DNA from: Hyphomicrobium sp. CS1GBMeth3
GTDB taxonomy: Bacteria > Pseudomonadota > Alphaproteobacteria > Rhizobiales > Hyphomicrobiaceae
Direction: 5' to 3'
DNA: 64,000 nucleotides
Assembly (NCBI RefSeq): GCF_900117455.1
Contig: NZ_FPHO01000002.1
Location: forward strand, 1,302,001 to 1,366,000
The notes beneath the pieces were generated by a model that saw only the letters and a list, made by a program, of their open reading frames with translations, made no database searches and had not been told where the DNA came from. Numbering within the stretch: position 1 is the first letter of the stretch; every line of letters begins with the position of its first letter. Shown in pieces: positions 57,069 through 64,000 of the stretch. The translations under genes and the position numbers were made by a program.

Positions 57069-59426
57069 CTACATCCGAACACGCTCCTTCTTGGGATCGT
57101 AGAACGGGAACGGGACAACCTTGGCCTTGAAGCGCTTTTGCAGCCCGTCGAGACGTCCGATCTCAAGCTTCATGTCGAGTTCGGCGTGAGTGACGTCGAC
57201 GCGGGCGAAGGCCAGCGTCTTCTTCAGGAGGGGCGAGCGCAGGGCACTGGTGATTATGCCGACCTGTGCGCGGCCGACGAACACCGGATCGCCGTGGGAC
57301 GGCTTCTCGTTACCGGTGATCTCAAGGCCCACAAGCTTGCGCAGCGGATTGGCGCGGCGCTTCTCGATCGCGGCGCGACCGATGTAGTCCTCCTCCTTCT
57401 TGGCGGGCACCGTGAAGGCGATTCCGGCCTCGAACGGGTCGGTGGTGCTGTCGAAATCGTGGCCGCCGAAGACGAGGCCCGCCTCGATGCGCACCATGTC
57501 GAGTGCTTCGAAGCCGAATGGCGTGAGCCCCAGCGGCTTGCCGACGGCCATGATGGCGTCCCACACGGCAGGTGCATCCTTCGGGTGGCAGAAGACCTCG
57601 TAGCCAAGCTCGCCCGTATAGCCGGTGCGCGAGACGAGCACGGGGATGCCGGCGACACCTCCGATGCGGCCGATGGTGAAGCGGAAGAGACCAAGCTCCT
57701 CGATGGTCGGACGGCCCGGCTGCGTGCCGACCACCTCCTTCAAGATCTCGCGGGACTTCGGCCCCTGGACGGCGACGTTGTGAATCTCGGGCGTCGCGGT
57801 CTTGAGGTTGATGTTGAAATTCGACTTCTCAGCCTGCTGCTTCAGCCAGATCAGGCTCGCGTCGTCGCCGCCGATCCAGCGGAAGTTGTTCTCGCCGAGG
57901 CGGAACAGCGTGCCGTCGTCAACCATGCCGCCGTGCTCGTAGCACATGGTGGTGTAGAACACTTGGCCGACAGAGAGCTTGCGAACGTCACGGGTAACGA
58001 TGCCTTGCAGGAATTCCTCGGAATCGGGGCCCAGCACCTCCATCTTGCGCAGCGGCGAGAGATCCATGATCACGGCGCCCTCGCGGCAAGCCCAGTACTC
58101 CTCGATGGCGCCGGCGTTGGCGAAGTGATGCGGTACCCAGAAGCCGCGGTATTCGCCGAAGGCGCGCGTGAGTGCGGAGGTGCGTGGGTGGAACCCGCTC
58201 TCGCGCGTGAGCTGGAGGGGAGCGTCTGGTGACATTCTGTATCCGATCGAGCGTTTGAAGGGAGCGTCCTTGGGGTAGACCCGCACCTGGATTTCCGTCA
58301 GGTGCCAGCCGTTGGACGCATCGATGTCGGAGGGACACGACGAGGCACCGCAGACGAGGTCGGTCAGCGCGCGCATGACGACGTAGTCGCCGGGGCGCGA
58401 CCACGGCTCGTCCGACCAGATGTGGTTATGGCAGTCGACGTTGGTATTGTAGAAGAAGTTGATCGCCGGCCAGCCGCTCTGGGCGCTGATGGGCGTGTAT
58501 TGCTTCAGGGCGTTGTTGAAGTTGTCCGTGCAGTTCGGATGGCCGAAGTAGCCCATGTCCTCGTAGTAGCGCGTGGTGCACGCGAGGTTGAACGTGTCGT
58601 GGCGGCCGACGGTGTCCTGCACGATCTCGACCAGAGGATTGCGATCGCGGTCGAAGAACTTCGAATGCAGGAGGCCCGGCACCGGATAAGCGGCGCCATT
58701 CAGCGTCCGTGTCGTTACCGCATCGAGGCCATGCTCGCGGCCCTCGTCGAGCGCCTTGCGGTTGAAGGCCAGGAAGTCGGAGCACTGGCGGCCCTGCACG
58801 TCGATGATCTGGATGTACTCGCCCTCGTAGACCTCGAAGCTCCCGGCGCTGGCGACGTCGATGCGTATATCGAGGCGCGGCTCGGCGATCGGATCCGGCA
58901 GGCGGGCCGTGTTCAGAAGGCGCGGGTTGGCGCGGCGGATAAAGATCAACACATCGGACGGCGGCGTCTGCTCCCAGACAACCATTGGCTCGGCGGGTGC
59001 GCCGAAGACGGCGAAGCAACTACGCTCCGCTTCCATCGCAACCGTCTCGCCAGGGCCGGCATCGGGTGCCAAAAGGCGAACAGCTTTGGCGTGGCTTAGG
59101 TCGAACCCGCGCCGGAAGAGACCGAAGCGGACGCGTGCCGCGTCCTCGGTATCCTCCGACAGGGCGCGCTCGATACCAAGCGGGCGCGCGCGGCCGGTGA
59201 GGCCGAGGGCACCGAGATCACTCTTGCCCTTGGCTCCAAAGACGACGACCTCGACGGGCTGACCACCCTCGAGCGACGCGATCTCGATGCGGTCACCCGC
59301 GTCGATCTCGAAGCCCGCCGTGCCGCCTGCCTTCAGCACGTAACGCTCGACGGCCGGCTCAAGCGAGGTGGTGCCCGCGGCGAAGAGCTTCGGTCGCGAT
59401 GGCGAAGTTAGAATGGTTGCGCTCAT
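57069..59426 (-). CDS. tdm: Trimethylamine N-oxide demethylase (DUF1989-GcvT fusion)
   Basis: A 785-residue protein; ATG 59426 with GAGG six bases upstream is preferred to ATG 59447. After an N-terminal part of about 180 residues comes a DUF1989-type metal domain with QGRQCSDF, NCTDNFNNAL, NTNVDCHNHI and CGASSCPSDID, offering cysteines for the zinc site. From about residue 400 there is a GcvT/aminomethyltransferase domain: EEYWACREGAVIMDLS, GPDSEEFLQGIVTRDV, SRTGYTGELGYEVFC and EAGLVFGGHDFD. This domain order is that of the Tdm described in Methylocella, which splits trimethylamine N-oxide into dimethylamine and formaldehyde, the latter probably caught by tetrahydrofolate on the GcvT domain. 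It follows tmm, its substrate-producing partner, by 96 bases. Confidence 0.9.
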   Translation of the reverse strand: MSATILTSPSRPKLFAAGTTSLEPAVERYVLKAGGTAGFEIDAGDRIEIASLEGGQPVEVVVFGAKGKSDLGALGLTGRARPLGIERALSEDTEDAARVRFGLFRRGFDLSHAKAVRLLAPDAGPGETVAMEAERSCFAVFGAPAEPMVVWEQTPPSDVLIFIRRANPRLLNTARLPDPIAEPRLDIRIDVASAGSFEVYEGEYIQIIDVQGRQCSDFLAFNRKALDEGREHGLDAVTTRTLNGAAYPVPGLLHSKFFDRDRNPLVEIVQDTVGRHDTFNLACTTRYYEDMGYFGHPNCTDNFNNALKQYTPISAQSGWPAINFFYNTNVDCHNHIWSDEPWSRPGDYVVMRALTDLVCGASSCPSDIDASNGWHLTEIQVRVYPKDAPFKRSIGYRMSPDAPLQLTRESGFHPRTSALTRAFGEYRGFWVPHHFANAGAIEEYWACREGAVIMDLSPLRKMEVLGPDSEEFLQGIVTRDVRKLSVGQVFYTTMCYEHGGMVDDGTLFRLGENNFRWIGGDDASLIWLKQQAEKSNFNINLKTATPEIHNVAVQGPKSREILKEVVGTQPGRPTIEELGLFRFTIGRIGGVAGIPVLVSRTGYTGELGYEVFCHPKDAPAVWDAIMAVGKPLGLTPFGFEALDMVRIEAGLVFGGHDFDSTTDPFEAGIAFTVPAKKEEDYIGRAAIEKRRANPLRKLVGLEITGNEKPSHGDPVFVGRAQVGIITSALRSPLLKKTLAFARVDVTHAELDMKLEIGRLDGLQKRFKAKVVPFPFYDPKKERVRM

Positions 59427-59522
59427 GGCATCCTCGAGATGGGGCATCCTCGATACTGGAAGCGATGCGGATGAGCCGGCCGCCTCATCAGAGCCGGCCG
59501 GCTCCTTGTCTGCACCCGGCGA

Positions 59523-60896
59523 CTACTCGGCAGCCTCTGCGGGCTTGGTGTCCGGCTGATTGAGGAAGGCCTCCATCGAGTCGTCCAGCGCCTGCATCCA
59601 CGGGGTGTGGTGGACCGGCGCCACTGTGCCGGTGAGCAATGACCGGTGCGACTGATCGCGGTAGGTCAAGATGTTCTCCATCTTGTGATGCTCCCACTCC
59701 TTGAACATCTTGGCGACGCCATCGACGTCAAGGCGCGGGTAGTCGGTCGGCGTGATGAGATCGCGCACGTACTCCGTCTGGAAGTCGATGGCTTGCGAGG
59801 GATCCTCTACCGCCTCCTCCAAAGCGATCCATTTCTGAATGTCGGCCGCCATCTCGTCGTACCTCGGCAGCTTGATGCGGCCGAGGACAACATCACGGGC
59901 GTACCATGCCTGCGCGTCGAACATATTGAAGGTGTAGAACTGATCCTGCATGCCGATGAACATCAGCTTCGGGTTGCCGTACCAGAAGATGCCCTTGTAG
60001 AGGCTCGGCGGATAAAGGCGGTTGCGCGTCTTCAGACGCAGGTTGTCCTCGAGGAACGGGTGGTGGTGGAGGTAACCGGTGCACAGGATGATGGCATCGA
60101 TCTCTTTGCTGGTGCCGTCCTTGAAATAGCAGGTCTTACCTTCGACTCTCTCGAGCAACGGACGTTCGGAAAAATTCTCGGGCCAGTTAAAGCCCATGGC
60201 CCGCGTGCGATACGAGAACGTCACCGACTTGGCGCCGTATTTGTAGCACTGGATGCCGATGTCTTCCGACGAGTAGCTCGCGCCGATGCACAGCACGTCC
60301 TTGCCCGCGAACTCGTCCGCCGAGCGGAAGTCATGCGAGTGGAGAACGCGGCCCGGGAATTTGTCGAGACCCGGAAACTCCGGAATTTGCGGCACCGAGA
60401 AGTGACCGCTGGCGCAGAACACGTAGTCGAACTCGGACGACGTCAGCGAGTCATGCTCGAGATCCTTCACCGTCACCGTGAACTTGCCGGTCTTTTCGCT
60501 ATAGCTCACCCAACGCACGGCGTGGTTGAGCTTGATGTAATGCGAGATGCCGTTCCGCTCGATACGGCCCTTGATGTAGTCGTGCAGTACGGCGCGGGGC
60601 GGGAATGACGGGATCGGGCGACCGAAATGCTCCTCGAAGGAGTAGTCGGAGAACTCGAGACACTCCTTGGGACCGTTCGACCACAAATAGCGGTACATAC
60701 TGGCGTGAACGGGCTCGCCATACTCGTCGGTGCCGGTGCGCCACGTGTAGTTCCAGATGCCGCCGCTATCCTTCTGGCGCTCGTAGCAGACGATATCGGG
60801 AATCGTTGCGCCCTTGAGACGGGCGCTCTCGAAGGCCCTCAGGACGGCAAGACCGCTCGGACCGGCTCCAATGATGGCGATGCGCTGTTGAGTCAT
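59523..60896 (-). CDS. tmm: Trimethylamine monooxygenase (bacterial flavin monooxygenase)
   Basis: A 457-residue enzyme; ATG 60896 follows GGAAGG. The FAD site is IAIIGAGPSGLAVL, the FMO signature is FPGRVLHSHDFR, and the NADPH site is VLCIGASYSSEDIG. CYERQKDSGGIWNYTWRTGTDEYGEP, MYRYLWSNGPKE and IILCTGYLHHHP match the bacterial Tmm type, which has a narrower substrate range than the human enzymes. It oxidises trimethylamine with NADPH and oxygen to trimethylamine N-oxide. It lies upstream of tdm, which uses that product. Confidence 0.92.
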   Translation of the reverse strand: MTQQRIAIIGAGPSGLAVLRAFESARLKGATIPDIVCYERQKDSGGIWNYTWRTGTDEYGEPVHASMYRYLWSNGPKECLEFSDYSFEEHFGRPIPSFPPRAVLHDYIKGRIERNGISHYIKLNHAVRWVSYSEKTGKFTVTVKDLEHDSLTSSEFDYVFCASGHFSVPQIPEFPGLDKFPGRVLHSHDFRSADEFAGKDVLCIGASYSSEDIGIQCYKYGAKSVTFSYRTRAMGFNWPENFSERPLLERVEGKTCYFKDGTSKEIDAIILCTGYLHHHPFLEDNLRLKTRNRLYPPSLYKGIFWYGNPKLMFIGMQDQFYTFNMFDAQAWYARDVVLGRIKLPRYDEMAADIQKWIALEEAVEDPSQAIDFQTEYVRDLITPTDYPRLDVDGVAKMFKEWEHHKMENILTYRDQSHRSLLTGTVAPVHHTPWMQALDDSMEAFLNQPDTKPAEAAE

Positions 60897-61018
60897 TTCG
60901 CTTCCTTCCACACTCCAATGGTGATGTCAGACGTCCGTGAGAGCACCGATCCGGACCATGAGGGTTTCAGTCATAAGTCCGCCGCCACGCGGGGCGCGGC
61001 GGCGGAGTGGTCTTGCTT

Positions 61019-62140
61019 CTAGCTCCGCGGATGCGTGCGCAGGCGGAGCGGGTCGTAGAAGGGCATTCTGACGACGGTGGCGGGTAGCTCTCCGTTGTCC
61101 TCGATGACGAGCTCGGTGCCGAGCTTGGTGTACTCCTGCTCGATCTGCGCCATGGCGAGCGATTTCATCAGGTGCCTCGAGAAGACCGTGCTGGTCACGA
61201 CGCCGACCTGCTTGCCGCCGGAGGTGATCTTCGAACCCGGCTCGACTGCGCGGTCGGTGTCGACCTCGAGACCGGTGATGAACGAGCGCTCCTTGCCCTT
61301 CCTTGCGATCAGGGCTTCCTTGCCGATGAAGTCGGACTTCGAGAGATCAACGGTCCAGTCGGCTTTCACCTCCCAAGGCGTGGTGTCCCCGTGCGTCATG
61401 TCGAACGGGAAGAACAGGAGACCGCCTTCGACGCGGACGATATCGAGCGATGTCCAGGACACCGGGATTACGCCCTTGTCCTTTCCGACCTCGAGGATCT
61501 TGTCCCAGATGAAGTGGGCGTCCGCCGCCGAGCAGAAGACCTCGTAGCCGCGCTCGGCCGAGTAGCCGCCGCGGGCGATGCTGACCGGCTTCCCGAACAA
61601 CGTCGTCTTCTCGTGCCGGAAATACGGCAGGGCGGCGAGGTCCATCGGCGTATGGGGCGCCAGCACCTCGAGCGCGAGAGGCCCCTGCAGGGACAGGATA
61701 TGAACGTCGTTGTCGCGCTTCACCGAGACGTTGAACTTGGCCGCCACGGAGGGCAGAGCCTCCTCGAGAGCGCCACCGCCGTGGGAGAGACGGAACTCGT
61801 TCGGACCGTCCACGTAGACGAGCACGTCATCGATTAGCGCGCCCTCCTCGTTGACGATGTTCGAGATGTGCGAGTCCCCGGGCTGAGCCTTCGAGACGTC
61901 GGAGGTCAGGAGGTAATTGAGGAAGCTCAGCGCATCCGGACCCGTGACGTTCAGCATCTTGAGGGCGGTGACCTCGATGAGGCCGGCCTTGGTGCGGATC
62001 GCAGTCACCTCGTCGTAGGGATCGGTCGCATAGTTCTGCGGGATCGGCATATCGTTCCACGACGTTGCCGTCATGTCCGCTCCGAGTGCGATGTGTCGAT
62101 CGTTCAAGACCGACTGTCTGGTTTCCTTGCTCAGGCTCAT
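61019..62140 (-). CDS. dmmD: GcvT-family tetrahydrofolate-dependent protein, probable DmmD
   Basis: A 373-residue protein; ATG 62140 with GGGAGG upstream. It has a single GcvT fold: VTALKMLNVTGPDALSFLNYLLTSDV, YSAERGYEVFCSAADAHFIWD, RVEGGLLFFPFD and GSKITSGGKQVGVVTS. It resembles DMSP demethylase and the DmmD described with dimethylamine monooxygenase, and lacks the DUF1989 part. A role as acceptor of the formaldehyde-level carbon on tetrahydrofolate from dimethylamine oxidation is inferred. It lies between the DmmA gene and tmm. Confidence 0.8.
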   Translation of the reverse strand: MSLSKETRQSVLNDRHIALGADMTATSWNDMPIPQNYATDPYDEVTAIRTKAGLIEVTALKMLNVTGPDALSFLNYLLTSDVSKAQPGDSHISNIVNEEGALIDDVLVYVDGPNEFRLSHGGGALEEALPSVAAKFNVSVKRDNDVHILSLQGPLALEVLAPHTPMDLAALPYFRHEKTTLFGKPVSIARGGYSAERGYEVFCSAADAHFIWDKILEVGKDKGVIPVSWTSLDIVRVEGGLLFFPFDMTHGDTTPWEVKADWTVDLSKSDFIGKEALIARKGKERSFITGLEVDTDRAVEPGSKITSGGKQVGVVTSTVFSRHLMKSLAMAQIEQEYTKLGTELVIEDNGELPATVVRMPFYDPLRLRTHPRS

Positions 62141-62202
62141 TGAATAGACCTCCCGTTTGATTGCTTTGAGGGATATTGGGGTGTTGTCGGTGGGTGGTTG
62201 GC

Positions 62203-63243
62203 TCAGTCCGGCCCGCCGCCGGGCGAGGTCGGCGCGCCATCGTCGTATTTCTTGAGCCAGTCGATTGTCGTCTGGCGATAGCGCGTCAGGCCCTTGTAGT
62301 CGGCGATCTCGTTGGGCAACGTCTCGAGCACGCGTGGCAGGCGGCGACCCCACTTCGGAACCGTCGCGAGCTCCTTCATCTTGATCATGTAGCAGCGGAT
62401 CGAGAACAGGATCGCGTTGGAGCGCGGCAACCGCCACAGGCCCTGCAGCTCGACGCGCAAGTGCACCTTGTCGCCGACGTTCTCCGGCGTCACCGTCGTG
62501 CGGTCGGTGCCCCACTTGTGGTAATTCTCGGGGCTCGTATCGAGGCGCGGATTGATCGTCATCGTCCAATTCAGGCGGCGGACGGGCTTGCCGACCTGAA
62601 GATTCAAGAGGAACTTCAGAGCGCGCTCAAACACGCCCTTCTCGTGCGCCAGCGGCACAGGCCCGTGCCACTCGAAGAAGTTCATGCCGATGTCGAAGTC
62701 GAGCGACCAATCGGCCTGCGTGGTGATCAGGCCGGCGTCCATCCAGAGCTGTCCGTCGCGCTGGTCCTGGATAGAGAAATCGCCCTGGCACTGGCGGCCG
62801 ATGTACTCCATCGGCTCATACGGCAGCGTCGTGTGATCGCCGAAGGTGAATTTCTGATCGATGCCGAGCGGGCGGTTGATCCAATGCCAGCGGTCACCAT
62901 CTTGGGTTAGCGAGAAGTGCTCGGGATAGTCGCGCGCCATGCTCGTCATCAGAAGCTCGAGCATGTCCCATTGGGCCGTCATCATGTGCGGCAGCGCTTG
63001 ACAGCGGCCCGGATCGGCGGCGAGCACCTGCTCGCGGTCGCGCATCTCGGACACGTAATGCTCGTCGATGTCGATCGGGAACTCGTAGACCGATCCCTTC
63101 GGACCCGGCACGTGCGGCTCTATGTTAACCGCATACATGTACTTGTCCTCGTGGAACGGGAACGGGAAACGACGGATCGCTTCGGGACTGTTCGAGAACG
63201 TGAAGTCGTCGCGGAACGTTTCAGTCTTGAATGCCAACACCAT
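62203..63243 (-). CDS. dmmA: Dimethylamine monooxygenase subunit A (DUF3445, heme-dependent N-demethylase)
   Basis: A 346-residue protein beginning MVLAFKTETFRDDFTFSNSPEAIRRFPFPFHEDKYMY. The stretch containing NIEPHVPG, ERMFSLTQ-like EHFSLTQDGDRWHWINRPLG, and MFFEWHGPVPLAHE and YHKWGTDRTTVTPENV are typical of DUF3445, now known as heme-dependent oxidative N-demethylases, with DmmA the dimethylamine monooxygenase. It would turn dimethylamine into methylamine and formaldehyde with electrons from the flavin/ferredoxin reductase encoded just upstream. It is 38 bases downstream of that gene. Confidence 0.88.
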   Translation of the reverse strand: MVLAFKTETFRDDFTFSNSPEAIRRFPFPFHEDKYMYAVNIEPHVPGPKGSVYEFPIDIDEHYVSEMRDREQVLAADPGRCQALPHMMTAQWDMLELLMTSMARDYPEHFSLTQDGDRWHWINRPLGIDQKFTFGDHTTLPYEPMEYIGRQCQGDFSIQDQRDGQLWMDAGLITTQADWSLDFDIGMNFFEWHGPVPLAHEKGVFERALKFLLNLQVGKPVRRLNWTMTINPRLDTSPENYHKWGTDRTTVTPENVGDKVHLRVELQGLWRLPRSNAILFSIRCYMIKMKELATVPKWGRRLPRVLETLPNEIADYKGLTRYRQTTIDWLKKYDDGAPTSPGGGPD

Positions 63244-63281
63244 GTCGTGTGTCTCCCTGGATCGCGGGGTTCTGGGGGCGC

Positions 63282-64000
63282 TCAGAGGTCGAGCGTGATG
63301 GCGTCGCCGGAAATGCGGGAAATGCAGATCATGATCTTGCGGCCCGCGGCCTTGTCGGCTTCGCTCAGGTAATGGTCGTTGTGCTCAATGAAGCCGTCGC
63401 AGGCGACGACCTGGGTCTCACACTGGCCGCAGGCACCGCCGCGGCAGAGGAACGTCGCGTCGATGCCGTTCTGCTCCAGCGCCTCGAGGATGCTCTGGTG
63501 GCCACCGACCGTGATTTCACGCGCCGAACGCGTCAGCTTGACGACAAACGGCTTACCGGACGGAGGCGTTGAGAATTGCTCCGAATGGACGTTCTCGTCG
63601 GGCCAGCCTGCGAGCGTTGCAGTTCTCAGCGCCCAATCGATCATGGGTTTCGGGCCGCAGACATACATGTGCGCGCCGAGCGGCTGGTTGCTCAGCACCT
63701 TCTCCAGTGGGACAAGCTGGCCCTTGTCTTGGATGTAGAGATGCACGCGCGAGCCGTAGAGCGTCTCGAGCAGCTTGCAGAACGCTCCGTCCTCGAGTGA
63801 GCGAACGCCATAGTGCAACTCGAAATCGGCGCCGAGAGCGTTGAGCTCGCTCATCATCGACATGAAGGGCGTGATACCGATGCCGCCGGCGACGAGAATG
63901 TGTTTGCGTGCAAGCTTGGCGGGTGGGAACAGGTTCAGGGGCTCGCTGATCTCGAGCTCTGTGCCAACGCGGACCTGCTCGTGCATGAATTCTGAGCCGC
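63282..64000 (-). CDS. dmmB: Phthalate-dioxygenase-reductase type flavin/2Fe-2S oxidoreductase, partial (5' end beyond window)
   Basis: The frame is open to the right edge; 239 residues of the C-terminal part remain. It starts with the end of an FMN/FAD domain (GSEFMHEQVRVGTELEIS), then an NAD(P) domain with HILVAGGIGITPFMSMM and MYVCGPKPMIDWAL, then a plant-type ferredoxin domain with FLCRGGACGQCETQ and MICISR supplying the four iron-sulfur cysteines. It passes electrons from NAD(P)H to DmmA. In described dmm operons such functions are shared by DmmB and DmmC; which of the two this is I cannot be certain of. Confidence 0.78.
   Translation of the reverse strand, partial: GSEFMHEQVRVGTELEISEPLNLFPPAKLARKHILVAGGIGITPFMSMMSELNALGADFELHYGVRSLEDGAFCKLLETLYGSRVHLYIQDKGQLVPLEKVLSNQPLGAHMYVCGPKPMIDWALRTATLAGWPDENVHSEQFSTPPSGKPFVVKLTRSAREITVGGHQSILEALEQNGIDATFLCRGGACGQCETQVVACDGFIEHNDHYLSEADKAAGRKIMICISRISGDAITLDL

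Overview
The window is GC-rich alphaproteobacterial DNA, most likely from a methylotroph of the Hyphomicrobiales (Hyphomicrobium-like). Three things point there: the gene order of the ribosomal and RNA polymerase clusters, the alphaproteobacterial character of proteins such as RpoA, RpoB and S3, and a complete-looking trimethylamine oxidation cluster at the right end. Genus assignment is inference; no 16S gene is present.

Layout. 1-5.4 kb is a mixed left flank: the tail of a lipid A type acyltransferase, a secreted von Willebrand A protein, a metallo-beta-lactamase fold protein, a small putative cysteine-peptidase-like protein, an apparently frameshifted gene, and an AraC regulator divergent from a cupin. 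5.5-25 kb, all on the minus strand, is the str/S10/spc/alpha supercluster (rpsL, rpsG, fusA, tuf, rpsJ through rplQ, with secY, adk and rpoA). 25.4-43 kb is a block of mixed-strand genes lying between the two translation/transcription clusters: an M48 protease, a MeaB GTPase, an autotransporter, a Hanks-type kinase/PP2C/FHA/VWA signalling island, bioH-bioC, nadE, an AEC transporter, ppa and a class II DAHP synthase. 43-55.8 kb, minus strand, is the beta cluster (rpoC, rpoB, rplL, rplJ, rplA, rplK, nusG, secE, tRNA-Trp). 56-64 kb holds a YbjQ-like gene, tRNA-Gly, a guanidinium exporter gene behind a probable guanidine-II riboswitch, and a minus-strand operon with the order reductase, DUF3445 oxygenase, GcvT-like protein, Tmm, Tdm.

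How the genes work together. The right-hand operon would oxidise trimethylamine to its N-oxide (Tmm), split that to dimethylamine and formaldehyde (Tdm), and demethylate dimethylamine with the heme oxygenase DmmA and its flavin/iron-sulfur reductase, with a tetrahydrofolate-binding GcvT homologue as likely C1 acceptor. The signalling island pairs a membrane Ser/Thr kinase with a membrane PP2C phosphatase and two FHA phosphothreonine readers, divergently transcribed across three 18-bp-spaced operator-like repeats.

The most unusual single observation is the EF-Tu gene in the str cluster. Its GTPase switch I segment has been rewritten: the near-universal PEEKARGITI stretch is replaced by a longer unrelated segment ending in KILTI, and the G5 SAL motif reads AAV, while the rest of the protein and the neighbouring EF-G are canonical. 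A small dispersed 50-bp palindromic repeat is also found four times, only inside the RNA polymerase and ribosomal clusters.
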